Assembly: GCA_963719855.1 (NCBI GenBank)
Contig: CAVRDK010000001.1
Coordinates: 558,001-622,000, forward strand
DNA length: 64,000 nt
Source of the DNA: CAIQPV01 sp963719855
GTDB lineage: Bacteria; Pseudomonadota; Gammaproteobacteria; Burkholderiales; Gallionellaceae
Direction: 5' to 3'
Shown piece after piece: positions 34,338-44,403 of this stretch. Made by a program: the position numbers and the translations under genes. Each line of letters begins with the position of its first letter. Positions within the stretch are counted from its first letter, which is position 1. The notes below the pieces were generated by a model that did not search any database, was not told where the DNA came from, and saw nothing but the letters and a program-made list of their open reading frames with translations.

Positions 34338-34374
34338 AAAGCCCTGCCAGGAAACTTGCAGGGCTTTTTTATTT
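34338..34374 (+). terminator. Rho-independent terminator after rhlE
   Basis: Stem AAAGCCCTGC (34338-34347) / GCAGGGCTTT (34359-34368) with a T-run continuing to TTTTTTATTT. It separates the helicase gene from dnaB. Confidence 0.88.
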
Positions 34375-34438
34375 CTGCCGACAGTAATTTTTCCAGTGGT
34401 AAAATGCTCGTCTAGTTCGCGATCAATAACCCGGCATC

Positions 34439-35842
34439 ATGCAAAACTATTCCATTCCAGCCACAGACTCACAGATTGAGGCGATCAAGCTTCCCCCGCA
34501 TTCCGTCGAGGCCGAGCAGTCGGTGCTGGGCGGCATTTTGCTGGATACCAGTGCGTGGGACAAGATCGCCGATCTGATAGGCGAGCGTGATTTTTACCGC
34601 TTCGAGCATCGCCTGATATTCAGGCATATCGCGCGCCTGACCGATCACGCTAAACCGGTAGACGTGATTACCGTAGCCGAATCGCTGGAAAACAACGCCG
34701 AACTCGATAAGGCGGGCGGACTGGCTTATCTCGGTTCGCTGGCGCAGAACGTGCCTTCTGCGGCCAACATCCGGCGCTATGCGGAAATCGTGCGCGAACG
34801 CGCCATCATGCGCCAGCTGGCTGAAGCAGGCAGCGAAATATCCACCAGTGCCTACAATCCGGGTGGGCGCGATGCCAGGCAGTTGCTGGATGAAGCGGAA
34901 AAACTTGTATTTGAAATTTCCGAATCAGGCGAACGCGGCAGCCAGGGATTCGTCCCTATTCCGCCGTTATTGACCCAAGTGGTGGAGCGCATCGAGACTC
35001 TCTATGGCCGCGATAACGCTAGCGATGTGACCGGCGTTGCAACCGGATTTACCGATCTGGACACCATGACTTCCGGCTTGCAGCCGGGCGATCTGATTAT
35101 CGTTGCCGGGCGCCCCAGTATGGGCAAGACGGCTTTTTCCATCAATATCGCCGAGCATGTCGCACTGGAAATCAATAAACCGGTGGCGATCTTCAGTATG
35201 GAAATGGGCGGCACCCAGTTGGCCATGCGCATGATTGGTTCGGTCGGCAAGCTCAATCAGCATACCTTGCGCACCGGCAAGCTGGAAGACGATGACTGGT
35301 CGCGCATGACCCATGCGCTGGGGCGTCTGAACGACGCGCCTATTTTTATAGACGAGACTGCCGCGCTGAATTCTCTGGAATTGCGTTCTCGCGCACGCCG
35401 CTTGCACCGCCAGAATGATGGTTTGGGACTCATCGTGATCGACTACATACAGTTGATGTCTTCCACCTCAAGCAAGGGCGGTGAAAATCGCGCCACCGAA
35501 ATTTCCGAAATTTCCCGTTCGCTTAAAGCGCTGGCCAAAGAGTTACATGTGCCGGTGATCGCCTTGTCACAACTCAACCGCAGCCTGGAACAGCGCCCCA
35601 ACAAACGCCCGGTAATGTCCGACCTGCGCGAGTCCGGCGCGATCGAGCAGGATGCCGACTTGATCCTTTTCATCTATCGCGATGAAGTTTACAACCCCGA
35701 TTCGCCCGACAAAGGTAAAGCGGAAATCATCATCGGCAAACAACGTAACGGCCCGATAGGCAAAGTTGAACTTACCTTCCGTGGCGAATACACGCGCTTT
35801 GATAATTTCGCCCATTCCGGACAGTATCGCTCCGACGAATAA
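34439..35842 (+). CDS. dnaB: Replicative DNA helicase DnaB
   Basis: 467 residues, the ring helicase at the replication fork. The N-terminal domain (PPHSVEAEQSVLGGILLD) is followed by the RecA-like motor: Walker A AGRPSMGKTAF near residue 222, Walker B GLIVIDYIQLM, and SQLNRSLEQRPNKRP. No intein is present. It has its own upstream region after the rhlE terminator. The usual partners alr or radA are not adjacent. Confidence 0.96.
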   Translation: MQNYSIPATDSQIEAIKLPPHSVEAEQSVLGGILLDTSAWDKIADLIGERDFYRFEHRLIFRHIARLTDHAKPVDVITVAESLENNAELDKAGGLAYLGSLAQNVPSAANIRRYAEIVRERAIMRQLAEAGSEISTSAYNPGGRDARQLLDEAEKLVFEISESGERGSQGFVPIPPLLTQVVERIETLYGRDNASDVTGVATGFTDLDTMTSGLQPGDLIIVAGRPSMGKTAFSINIAEHVALEINKPVAIFSMEMGGTQLAMRMIGSVGKLNQHTLRTGKLEDDDWSRMTHALGRLNDAPIFIDETAALNSLELRSRARRLHRQNDGLGLIVIDYIQLMSSTSSKGGENRATEISEISRSLKALAKELHVPVIALSQLNRSLEQRPNKRPVMSDLRESGAIEQDADLILFIYRDEVYNPDSPDKGKAEIIIGKQRNGPIGKVELTFRGEYTRFDNFAHSGQYRSDE

Positions 35843-36008
35843 TCGTGGTGTTTTTAAGTTTGAACTGCTTTAAATCCAGATAGTCTATTAGGCCGTCATT
35901 CCCGCGCGAAAGGAAATCCAGCACTGTGAAGCATCCCGTGAAGCGGACAAACCCTGGATGAGGAACTTTCTCTATATCCGCTAATAGCCGTTAGATCAAA
36001 GCAGAAAA

Positions 36009-36308
36009 TTAAATTACCCCCGGCAAAGCCGGGGCTTATTGGGTAGCCCCTCAAAGGGGCCGACAAAACCGTGAACCGCCTGAAGGCGGCGGGGGGTTTT
36101 ACTTCTTCCTCCTTGCAGGAGGAAGGTTGGGATGGGGGTAGAAATTTTGATTATGCTCATGCTTAGTTTCTACCCCCTCCCTACCCCTCCCCCTGCAAGG
36201 GGGAGGGAATGATGTTGCTGAATTTTAACGTTGCTTTTTAATGACCGCCGGAACGGTCAAACCTAACTGAGTCCCCCGGCAAAGCCGGGGGGTTACTCAA
36301 CTGAATTA
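36009..36308. repeat. 300-bp multi-hairpin dispersed repeat, copy B
   Basis: Same length and order of hairpins as copy A. Stems seen: CCCCGGC/GCCGGGG; GCCCCT/AGGGGC; CCGCC/GGCGG; CTTCCTCC/GGAGGAAG; a stem of about 15 bp from GGGGGTAGAAA and TTTCTACCCCC; CCCTCCCCC/GGGGGAGGG; TGACCG/CGGTCA; and CCCCCGGC/GCCGGGGG. Several stems differ from copy A on both arms so that pairing is kept. Its last three bases are the recQ stop codon. Before it, 35893-35925 has a short CGTCATTCCCGCG-type repeat scrap. Confidence 0.85.
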
Positions 36309-38159
36309 ACTCCCGCCCCCATTCGCCACATTTCCCAGCACTCCCAAAAACGCATCGCCATACTTTGCCAGCTTGGCCTGACCTACCCCGCTGATCTGTG
36401 CCATTTCGTCCAGTGTTTGTGGCTTGCGGCCAAGAATTTCCAGCAGGGTGCTGTCGTGGAAAATCACATAGGGCGGCACGCCTTGTTCGCGGGCGAGTTC
36501 GAGGCGTTTGGCTTTGAGTGCCTGCCACAGGGGGTCTTCGTTGGCACCTGTGAATGGTTGGCGACGGCGTGCATCGCGCTCAGTTTTGGTGGCACGGCGT
36601 TTGACGGGTTCGGCATCGCGCCTTAGCCATACGAATTGTTCGCCGCGCAGCACGGGGCGCGCTTCTTCGGTAAGCTTTAACCCGCCATAGGCTTCCATGT
36701 CCACATTGAGCAAACCAGCAGCAGCGAGTTGGCGATAGACGCTGCTCCATTGCGCTTGTGCTAATTCCTTGCCAATGCCGAAGGTGCTGAGTTGTTGGTG
36801 GCGGAATTGTTCGACTTTCGCAGTTTCCTTGCCCAGCAGCACGTCTATCAGGTGGGCGACGCCAAAGCGCTGGCCGGTGCGAAAAACGCAGGACAGCGCC
36901 ATCTGCGCGGCCTTCGTGGCATCCCAAGTATCCACTGGGGCCAGACAGTTGTCGCACTGACCACAATCGCCTGGATGTTCTTCGCCGAAGTAGCGCAGGA
37001 CAGTCTGGTGGCGGCAGGCGGTGGATTCGCAGAAACCGAGCAGCGCATCGAGCTTTTGCAATTCCACGCGCTTGCGTTCCTCGGGTGCGTCGCCGGAAAG
37101 CAGCATCTGGCGCATGGACACGACATCGCCCAACCCATAAGCCATCCACGCATTCGCAGGCAAGCCGTCACGCCCGGCTCGACCTGTTTCTTGATAATAG
37201 CCTTCCATGCTTTTGGGCAAATCGAGATGCGCAACGAAGCGCACGTTAGGCTTGTCTATGCCCATGCCGAACGCGACAGTGGCGACCATAATGACACCCT
37301 CTTCGCGCAGAAAGCGGCGCTGATTGGCGTTACGCGTGGCAGCGTCCAGCCCGGCGTGATAGGGCAATGCGTCCCAGCCTTGCTCCTTGAGCCACGCGGC
37401 AGTTTCCTCGACTTTCTTGCGCGACAGGCAATACACGATGCCTGCATCGTCAGGATGCTCTGTTTCGAGGAAGGACTGTAACTGCTGCCGCGCATTGTTC
37501 TTTTGTGTCACGCGGTAGCGGATATTGGGGCGGTCGAAGCTGGAGACGAATTGGCTTGCCCTTTCCAGCGCCAGCCGCTCGACGATCTCGCACCGTGTCG
37601 GCGCATCCGCCGTGGCCGTCAGCGCGATGCGCGGCACATCGGGGAAGCGCTCGTGCAGCACGGTCAACGCACGGTACTCGGGACGGAAATCATGGCCCCA
37701 TTGCGAGACGCAATGCGCCTCATCTATGGCAAACAAGGCCAGTCCGCTGCCCTCCTGCAACCGTTCCAACAGATTTAGGAAACCTTCCGTCATCAGGCGC
37801 TCAGGCGCAACATACAACAACTTCAAATCCCCGCGCAGCAAGCTTCCCCACACCTCGCGCGCCGCATCGGCATCCAGGCTGGAGTTCAGGAAAGCTGCTT
37901 GCACGCCAAGCTGCTTGAGTGCGTCCACCTGATCCTGCATAAGCGCGATCAACGGCGATATGATGATGCCGACACCCGGACGCAATAAGGCTGGAATCTG
38001 GTAGCACAACGACTTTCCGCCGCCGGTCGGCATCAGCACCAGCGCATCGCCCCCTGCCGCAACGTGTTCAACAATAGCCTGCTGCGCACCGCGAAAGGCC
38101 GCATAACCGAAAATGTCGCGGAGAATTTGTTGGGCGGGAAACCCGCTATCGGCTGTCAT
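36306..38159 (-). CDS. recQ: ATP-dependent DNA helicase RecQ
   Basis: 617 residues from ATG 38159 (MTADSGFPAQQI). 3'-5' helicase in recombination and fork repair. Walker A is MPTGGGKSLCYQ, the DEAH box IDEAHCVSQWGHDFRP, and helicase motifs FVSSFDRPNI and GRAGRDGLPA. The RQC zinc cysteines are seen in CESTACRHQTVLRYFGE and CGQCDNC. A C-terminal HRDC domain follows (QALKAKRLELAREQGVPPYV). The stop codon is the end base triplet of repeat copy B, so the repeat has arrived exactly at the gene end. Confidence 0.96.
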   Translation of the reverse strand: MTADSGFPAQQILRDIFGYAAFRGAQQAIVEHVAAGGDALVLMPTGGGKSLCYQIPALLRPGVGIIISPLIALMQDQVDALKQLGVQAAFLNSSLDADAAREVWGSLLRGDLKLLYVAPERLMTEGFLNLLERLQEGSGLALFAIDEAHCVSQWGHDFRPEYRALTVLHERFPDVPRIALTATADAPTRCEIVERLALERASQFVSSFDRPNIRYRVTQKNNARQQLQSFLETEHPDDAGIVYCLSRKKVEETAAWLKEQGWDALPYHAGLDAATRNANQRRFLREEGVIMVATVAFGMGIDKPNVRFVAHLDLPKSMEGYYQETGRAGRDGLPANAWMAYGLGDVVSMRQMLLSGDAPEERKRVELQKLDALLGFCESTACRHQTVLRYFGEEHPGDCGQCDNCLAPVDTWDATKAAQMALSCVFRTGQRFGVAHLIDVLLGKETAKVEQFRHQQLSTFGIGKELAQAQWSSVYRQLAAAGLLNVDMEAYGGLKLTEEARPVLRGEQFVWLRRDAEPVKRRATKTERDARRRQPFTGANEDPLWQALKAKRLELAREQGVPPYVIFHDSTLLEILGRKPQTLDEMAQISGVGQAKLAKYGDAFLGVLGNVANGGGS

Positions 38160-38460
38160 GATTTTTATAGCCTTTACGCAATAGCGCTCCAAGGTGAAAC
38201 ATATTTCTTTATGCTAACACTTTAAGCAACAAAAATATTTGTCCGGTTTAGCAGTGGCCGTTCACGAAACAGAAAAAACGTACGCTATGCCTCGTCGAGC
38301 ATTCATAGCGCCCAGAACATGCACTGCTTAACCTGTTTGCTCCGCCGCCAAATGCCCCCGGCCAATTGGATATGTTTCCAACCGAGTGACTGTTACGGTA
38401 AGGCGTTATCTACGGCGTGCCCGTCCCTTTTTCCCACAAGGTTGCCTGCTCCAAATATTA

Positions 38461-38491
38461 ATTGCGAATGAGAATGATTATCGATTACAAT
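38461..38491 (+). promoter_or_regulatory. Promoter with overlapping Fur-like box before the metal efflux operon
   Basis: TGAGAATGATTATCG (38469-38483) matches the 7-1-7 Fur core TGATAATNATTATCA at 13 of 15 positions, counting N as a match. It sits between a possible -35 TTGCGA (38462-38467) and -10 TACAAT (38486-38491). Binding of Fur with iron would block this promoter. The rest of 38193-38523 shows nothing else recognisable. Confidence 0.6.
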
Positions 38492-38523
38492 AATCGCAAC
38501 ATGAAACTTATTTGGAGTAGCTC

Positions 38524-39705
38524 ATGACTTTTCTGGAAAAAATTCGACAACGGAAGCAAATAACCATCACCGGAGGAGCGCTCATTATGTTGCTTGGCAC
38601 TGGTTTGGGCATTGCCCAGTGGGTATCCGATAGTTACGGCGCAGCACAAGCATCTGAATCTAATGATCTGCAAAAATCTGAGCCGATATTTATTCGCAAA
38701 GGTGATCAGATTGTCTTGCCAGAACGTTCGCCAATGCGTTCACAACTCGTTGTGCAAGCGGTCGATGCGCACGAGATACCGCGCGCTTTAGTTGTGCCGG
38801 CGAACGTCGAAGCCGACCCGTCACGGACCGTTAACATCCTGCCACCGGTTACCGGCAAGGTGGCAGAGTTGAAGGTGCATCTTGGAGATTATGTAGCCAG
38901 GGGCCAAGCGCTTGTTGTTCTCGCTTCCGGCGATTTTTCTCAGGCATACGCCGACGTCAACAAATCGCGTGATGCAATGCAATTGAGCAAACGGGCGCTG
39001 GATCGTGCTCGCGGCGTGTTTGATGCAGGTGGAAGCGCAAGCAAGGATGTCGAACAAGCTGAAAGCAACTACACACAAGCACTTAACGAATACCAGCGTG
39101 CAGAGGAGCGCATCAAGAGCATCGGGGGCGCTGCACGAATCGACAACAAGACGCACCTGCTGACATTGACGACTCCGATGTCTGGCTATGTGACTGCGTT
39201 GTCGACGGCACCAGGTGCATTTGTAAATGACGCCACTGCATCAATCATGACAATCGCAAATCTTGATTCAATTTGGTTCACCGCTTTTGTTCCAGAAAGT
39301 TCGGTTTCGTTCGTGGCAAAAGGGCAAAAAGTCGGCATTACCCTACCGGCTTACCCGGGAGAGGTATTTAACGGCACGGTAGCATTCGTCAGCGCCGTGC
39401 TTGAACCCGACACGCGCAGCGATAAAGTGCGTATCGCCTTTGAAAATAAGAATGGCAAATTCAAGCCCAACATGTTTGCCAATGCAAGCTTCATGATTCC
39501 CCAAGCACGACAGACATTCGTGCCAAATTCAGCGCTGCTCATGAACAATGACAGCACGACGGTATTTGTCGAAGTCGCACCGTGGACGTTTGTGCGCCGC
39601 ACGATTGAGCTTGGCTATGAAGAAGGCAACAACACGCTCATCCGAAAAGGATTAAACCCGGGAGATCGCCTCATCGTCAAAGGCGGAGTGCTGTTAAATG
39701 ATTGA
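38524..39705 (+). CDS. RND efflux membrane fusion protein (HlyD/CusB type)
   Basis: 393 residues; GGAG lies 6 bp before ATG 38524. An N-terminal membrane segment (TITGGALIMLLGTGLGIAQ) precedes the periplasmic adaptor. A lipoyl half-motif (PPVTGKVAELKVHLGDYVAR) is followed by a coiled-coil hairpin (residues 140-205), then the second lipoyl part TTPMSGYVTALSTAPGAFV and beta-barrel domains. It joins the RND pump to the outer-membrane channel. The stop overlaps the start of the RND gene by 8 bp. No Met/His-rich metal-binding N-terminus as in CusB. Confidence 0.9.
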   Translation: MTFLEKIRQRKQITITGGALIMLLGTGLGIAQWVSDSYGAAQASESNDLQKSEPIFIRKGDQIVLPERSPMRSQLVVQAVDAHEIPRALVVPANVEADPSRTVNILPPVTGKVAELKVHLGDYVARGQALVVLASGDFSQAYADVNKSRDAMQLSKRALDRARGVFDAGGSASKDVEQAESNYTQALNEYQRAEERIKSIGGAARIDNKTHLLTLTTPMSGYVTALSTAPGAFVNDATASIMTIANLDSIWFTAFVPESSVSFVAKGQKVGITLPAYPGEVFNGTVAFVSAVLEPDTRSDKVRIAFENKNGKFKPNMFANASFMIPQARQTFVPNSALLMNNDSTTVFVEVAPWTFVRRTIELGYEEGNNTLIRKGLNPGDRLIVKGGVLLND

Positions 39706-42700
39706 TCGGCTAGTTGCTTTTTGCCTGCGCAAACGTCATGTAGTGATTATGGTGACGCTCCTTGTCGCCCTCTTTGGCTACTATTCGTGGACGCAGATGG
39801 CGGTCGAAGCCTACCCGGACATCAGTGATGTCACTGAGCGAGTTACGACTCAGGCCCCCGGACTTGCGGCAGAGGAAATAGAACAGCAGATCACCACACC
39901 GTTGGAACGCTCGCTCGCCGGCACGCCAGGCTTGGTCAGCATGCGTTCGAGCAGCACTTTCGGCTTGTCTCTCATCTCAATGGTGTTTCGAGATGGCACT
40001 GAGGACTACTGGGTACGCCAGCGCATCATGGAACGCATCGGCGGCATAACGCTGCCTGCGGGTATACAACCGGGCTTGGGTTCCGTCACTGCTCCGACAG
40101 GCGAAATTTACCGCTATACACTGGAGTCCGACAGCAAGAATCTGATGGAGCTTTCAGAAATTCAGCGCTGGAAGGTGATTCCCGCTTTGCAACAGGTGGC
40201 AGGCGTTGCCGAGGTCGATAATTTCGGTGGTTTCACCAAAGAGTATGAGATTCAACTCGACCCGGCGCAACTGCAACGTTTTGGACTCGGATTGAGCGAT
40301 GTCACCACAGCCATCAACAACAACAGTGCGAATGCCGGTGGAAGCAGGGTTGCCTTGGGCGAGCAAGGCTATGTGATTCGCGGCATCGGTATGGTACGCA
40401 CCTTGGCCGATCTCGGGGATATCTTCGTAAAACAGAATAATGGGGTGGCAGTGTTTTTGCGCGATCTTGGCAAGCTCCAGTATAGCCACCAGGAACGACA
40501 AGGTATTTTGGGCAAGAACAACAATCCCGACACGATAGAAGGGATCGTCCTCTTGCTGAAGTACGAGAACGCATCGCAAGTGCTCAAGGGGGTTCACGCC
40601 AAGGTGGATGAACTAAACAAGCTGCTTGCTCCGCAGGGAGTTCGTATCGTTCCCTATATTGACCGGGACGATTTGGTTCAGGCGACAGTATCCAAAGTCT
40701 CGCACACGGTGCTCGAAGGTGTCGGTCTGGTCTGCATCGTGTTGATCCTGTTTCTCGGGAGTCCACGCAGTGCCTTGATTGCTGCGGTAACCATCCCGCT
40801 CGCCCTGGCCGCTGTATTCATCATGATGAATCTGATGAAGATGCCTGCCAATTTATTCTCGCTCGGCGCAATTGACTTTGGCATTATCGTTGACGGTGCA
40901 ATCGTGGTAACCGAAGCGATTCTGCGGCGACGCGAAGCGAAACCGTCTGAGGAACTCACCACGGGCGATGTTCGCGCGGCGGCGCAACAAGTGGCACGTC
41001 CGATGATCTTTGCGACGCTGATTATCATCACCGCTTATTTGCCCTTGTTCGCATTCGAGCGTGCCGAGGCCAAACTTGTTTCACCCATGGCTTACACGGT
41101 TGGTTATGCGCTCCTGGGTGCGCTACTAAGCACGTTGGTGTTGATTCCGGGTCTGGCCTACATCGCATTTCGCAAACCAAGACGGATGCTGCAAAATCGA
41201 CCAATTGTATGGTTGCAGAATCGCTATCGAATGGCCTTGGCGAAATTGCTGAGCCGACCAAGCATCGCCTATATGATCGGCATAGCCGGGATCATCGCCG
41301 TCATCGGCCTTGGCCTGACAACAGGGCGCGAGTTCTTGCCCACCCTTGATGAAGGAACCTTGTGGCTGCAAGTACAATTGCCGACCGGCATCTCGCTCGA
41401 TAAAGCGAGCGAGATGGCTTCTACATTGCGGCGTACGCTACGAGAGTTCCCTGAAGTATCTTACGCGGTCACGCAACTGGGACGCAGCGACGACGGAACA
41501 GATGCATGGACTCCCTCGCACATTGAAGCGCCTGTCGGATTGACGGCATACGGTTCTTGGCCGAAGGGAGAAACCAAGGCGGATTTTCTGCGCCGTTTGA
41601 ACGCGCGATTGCAGCAACTACCTGGATTTTCCATCGGCATCAGCCAGCCTATTTCCGATATGGTAGACGATGTGGTCGGCGGCACGCACAGCCCATTGGT
41701 TCTTCGCATCTACGGTGACGATCCTGCGGAATTGCGGAGCTTGGCCGGGCAACTCGTTGCAGTCTTGCGGGGTGTCGAAGGCACGACGGATGCGGCGATT
41801 TTCCAGGAGCCGCCAATTCCGCAGATTGTGATCGACATTGATCGCGCTATGATTGCACGCTATGGAATCAATGTCTCGGATGTCACTAACCTCATTCAAA
41901 CGGGTATTGGAGGCGCACCGGTCAGCCAGGTGTACGTGGCTGACCGCGTCTATAACATCACCACACGATTTTCGGCTGACACCCGGAATAGCCCTGAAAC
42001 CTTGGGTAAACTGATTCTGACCTCAGCCAGTGGCGCGCATATCCCTTTGTCCGAGGTCGCCATTATCCAGCGAAAAATGGGCGAAAGCACGATCTCGCAC
42101 GAGATGGGACACCGCGAACTGACGATCCGGATTGATTTTGCCGGTAGCGCGATGTCAGCCTACTTGGCGGCTGCGCAAGCCAGAGTGAATCAATCCGTAA
42201 ATCTCGATGTGACGAAATTCCGTCTTGAATGGGCAGGACAATTTGAAAACCTGAAGCGCGCTCAGACTCGATTTGCTCTCATTATCGTTCTTGCACTGTC
42301 GCTCATGTTGATATTCCTCTACGCCGAGTTCGGAAAACTTAGACAGGCTTTGCTCGTCCTCGGCATCGTGCCACTGGCGACATTTGGTGGCCTGATCGCG
42401 CTGCGTATCACGGGGGAAACCTTGAACGTGGCGACAGCGGTCGGGTTTATCGCGCTATTTGGCGTGGCTGTACAGAATGGAATTATTCTCGTCGCCAATT
42501 TCAACCGGGTGCGACATCAAGGTTCTGATCTGCACGAGGCCGTTCTGGCAGGCGCTGCCGAGCGCTTCCGGCCTGTGATGATGACCGCAACAGTAGCAAC
42601 GGTGGGTATGTTGCCCGCAGCCCTTGCCACGGGCGTAGGCACCGACGTGCAGCGCGGATTGGCTACGGTCGTGGTTGGGGGGCTGATCGTGGCAACGATG

Positions 42701-42817
42701 CTGACACTATTTATCCTGCCAACCTTTTATTTCGTTCTGGAACGGCGCATCGCGCAACGACAGGTTCTTGGCACCAAAAAAACTGATGGAGATCGCCATG
42801 ACGATATTATTGCGTAA
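39698..42817 (+). CDS. Heavy-metal RND transporter (CzcA/CusA family)
   Basis: 1039 residues, the proton-driven inner-membrane pump. The heavy-metal RND signature is in GAIDFGIIVDGAIVVTEAI in membrane helix 4, carrying the charged residues used in proton relay. About 12 membrane helices and two large periplasmic loops are seen, the second with GGTHSPLVLRIYGDDPAELR. Overlaps both neighbours. The exact metal cannot be told from these motifs; the DFxxxxDGAxV form fits divalent-cation pumps (Zn/Co/Cd/Ni type) better than Cu/Ag. Confidence 0.92.
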   Translation: MIDRLVAFCLRKRHVVIMVTLLVALFGYYSWTQMAVEAYPDISDVTERVTTQAPGLAAEEIEQQITTPLERSLAGTPGLVSMRSSSTFGLSLISMVFRDGTEDYWVRQRIMERIGGITLPAGIQPGLGSVTAPTGEIYRYTLESDSKNLMELSEIQRWKVIPALQQVAGVAEVDNFGGFTKEYEIQLDPAQLQRFGLGLSDVTTAINNNSANAGGSRVALGEQGYVIRGIGMVRTLADLGDIFVKQNNGVAVFLRDLGKLQYSHQERQGILGKNNNPDTIEGIVLLLKYENASQVLKGVHAKVDELNKLLAPQGVRIVPYIDRDDLVQATVSKVSHTVLEGVGLVCIVLILFLGSPRSALIAAVTIPLALAAVFIMMNLMKMPANLFSLGAIDFGIIVDGAIVVTEAILRRREAKPSEELTTGDVRAAAQQVARPMIFATLIIITAYLPLFAFERAEAKLVSPMAYTVGYALLGALLSTLVLIPGLAYIAFRKPRRMLQNRPIVWLQNRYRMALAKLLSRPSIAYMIGIAGIIAVIGLGLTTGREFLPTLDEGTLWLQVQLPTGISLDKASEMASTLRRTLREFPEVSYAVTQLGRSDDGTDAWTPSHIEAPVGLTAYGSWPKGETKADFLRRLNARLQQLPGFSIGISQPISDMVDDVVGGTHSPLVLRIYGDDPAELRSLAGQLVAVLRGVEGTTDAAIFQEPPIPQIVIDIDRAMIARYGINVSDVTNLIQTGIGGAPVSQVYVADRVYNITTRFSADTRNSPETLGKLILTSASGAHIPLSEVAIIQRKMGESTISHEMGHRELTIRIDFAGSAMSAYLAAAQARVNQSVNLDVTKFRLEWAGQFENLKRAQTRFALIIVLALSLMLIFLYAEFGKLRQALLVLGIVPLATFGGLIALRITGETLNVATAVGFIALFGVAVQNGIILVANFNRVRHQGSDLHEAVLAGAAERFRPVMMTATVATVGMLPAALATGVGTDVQRGLATVVVGGLIVATMLTLFILPTFYFVLERRIAQRQVLGTKKTDGDRHDDIIA

Positions 42818-44330
42818 GCGTCCAACATCACGCGCTCTAGCCTTCGTTGTCGCTTCGGCTATAGCGTTCACCGTCACCGGTTGCGCAGTTGGGCCGGATT
42901 TCAAACGGCCAGCGGCACCACAGGTTGATGGCTACGTGCAGAAATCGACGGCCGCATCGACACCCACGGAACTCACCGCGATCAGCGCCCAGCAGGTCGT
43001 CGACGGCATGGATATCCCGGGACAGTGGTGGGCGCTGTTCCATTCTCAGCCCCTTAATGAGTTAATCAACCAGGCGATTAAAACCAATCCTGATCTTCAG
43101 GCGGCACAGGCTGCGTTACGCGGCACTCAGGAAATACTTTACGCCGGACAGGGCGCATTTTTCCCAAGCGTCGATGTGAGTTTCCAGCCAACCCGGCAAA
43201 AAATTGCCGACGGTACGGTTGCATCCAGCGCCGCTAATGGCGCGACGATCTACAATTTGCATACTGCTCAGGTGAGCGTCGGCTATTCACCGGATGTATT
43301 CGGCGGCGTAAGGCGCGGTGTCGAGTCCTTGCAGGCACAGGCTGAGCTTCAGCGATTCCAGCTTGAAGCCGTCTATCTGAGCCTGACATCAAATGTCGTA
43401 AACACCGTTGTGCAAGAAGCCTCGCTACGCAATCAGATTGCAGCAATACGTGAAATCATCGACATCAATACGAAGCTCCTGGAAATATTGCGACGCCAGC
43501 ACAGCTTGGGGCAAAGCGCAGTTGCGGATATCGCCACTCAGGAAGCCGCGCTTGCCCAAACCCAGGCAACTCTGCCGCCGCTTGAAAAGCAACTGGCGCA
43601 GCAACGAGATATGCTCGCTACATTGGTCGGTCGGTTTCCGAGCGAGAAACTGACTGCAAGCTTCAATCTCGCGTCTCTGCAATTACCAGACACGCTCCCC
43701 CTAAGCCTGCCGTCAAAACTTGTGGAGCAACGCCCTGACATCCGTGCGGCTGAAGAAAATCTGCATTCGGCCAGCGCTCAAGTCGGCGTTGCGATCGCAA
43801 ACCGGCTGCCAAACATCACGTTAAGCGCGACGCTCGGCAGCACAGCCTTCGAGATTGGCCAGTTGTTGAACGCAGGCACGGGTTTCTGGATGTTGGCGGG
43901 AAACCTGGCGCAACCGATCTTCCATGGTGGCGCATTGCTGCATCAACAACGCGCTGCCGAAGCCGCGTATGACCAAGCGGAGGCGCAGTATCGCAGCACC
44001 GTATTGACGGCATTCCGTGACGTGGCTGACACCCTGCATGCGATTCAGGCGGATACCCATGCTTTTGCCGCTGCACTGGCAGCCGAGCGCGCAGCGGCAA
44101 AGGGCCTTGCCATCGCAACCCGTCAGCTTGAACTCGGCGATATCAGCTACACAACATTATTGGCCGCCCAACAGTCTTATCAGCAAACGAAGCTCAGCCT
44201 GGTGCAGGCGCAAGCGAACCGTTTTGCCGACACCACCGCACTGTTTCAAGCTCTGGGAGGCGGATGGTGGAACCGCCCCGATGCCATCGCGAACAACATC
44301 GGGAATGTACCAAATGAAAAGAACCCTTGA
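42798..44330 (+). CDS. NodT-family outer-membrane efflux lipoprotein
   Basis: 510 residues from ATG 42798 with GGAG seven bases upstream, overlapping the pump gene by 20 bp. Signal peptide with lipobox FTVTGC, then the NodT signature VGPDFKRPAAP. Two TolC/OEP repeats of long helices follow (NPDLQAAQAALRGTQE and RPDIRAAEENLHSASAQVG). It forms the outer-membrane channel of the tripartite system. Gene order adaptor-pump-channel differs from the channel-first order of many czc/cus operons. Confidence 0.9.
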   Translation: MTILLRKRPTSRALAFVVASAIAFTVTGCAVGPDFKRPAAPQVDGYVQKSTAASTPTELTAISAQQVVDGMDIPGQWWALFHSQPLNELINQAIKTNPDLQAAQAALRGTQEILYAGQGAFFPSVDVSFQPTRQKIADGTVASSAANGATIYNLHTAQVSVGYSPDVFGGVRRGVESLQAQAELQRFQLEAVYLSLTSNVVNTVVQEASLRNQIAAIREIIDINTKLLEILRRQHSLGQSAVADIATQEAALAQTQATLPPLEKQLAQQRDMLATLVGRFPSEKLTASFNLASLQLPDTLPLSLPSKLVEQRPDIRAAEENLHSASAQVGVAIANRLPNITLSATLGSTAFEIGQLLNAGTGFWMLAGNLAQPIFHGGALLHQQRAAEAAYDQAEAQYRSTVLTAFRDVADTLHAIQADTHAFAAALAAERAAAKGLAIATRQLELGDISYTTLLAAQQSYQQTKLSLVQAQANRFADTTALFQALGGGWWNRPDAIANNIGNVPNEKNP

Positions 44331-44403
44331 GTTGTTGTTGCCCACATGGCGCAACCGGCTCAATGTCTCAGAACTTTAACCTGACAAGGTCGCGAAAAAC
44401 GGG

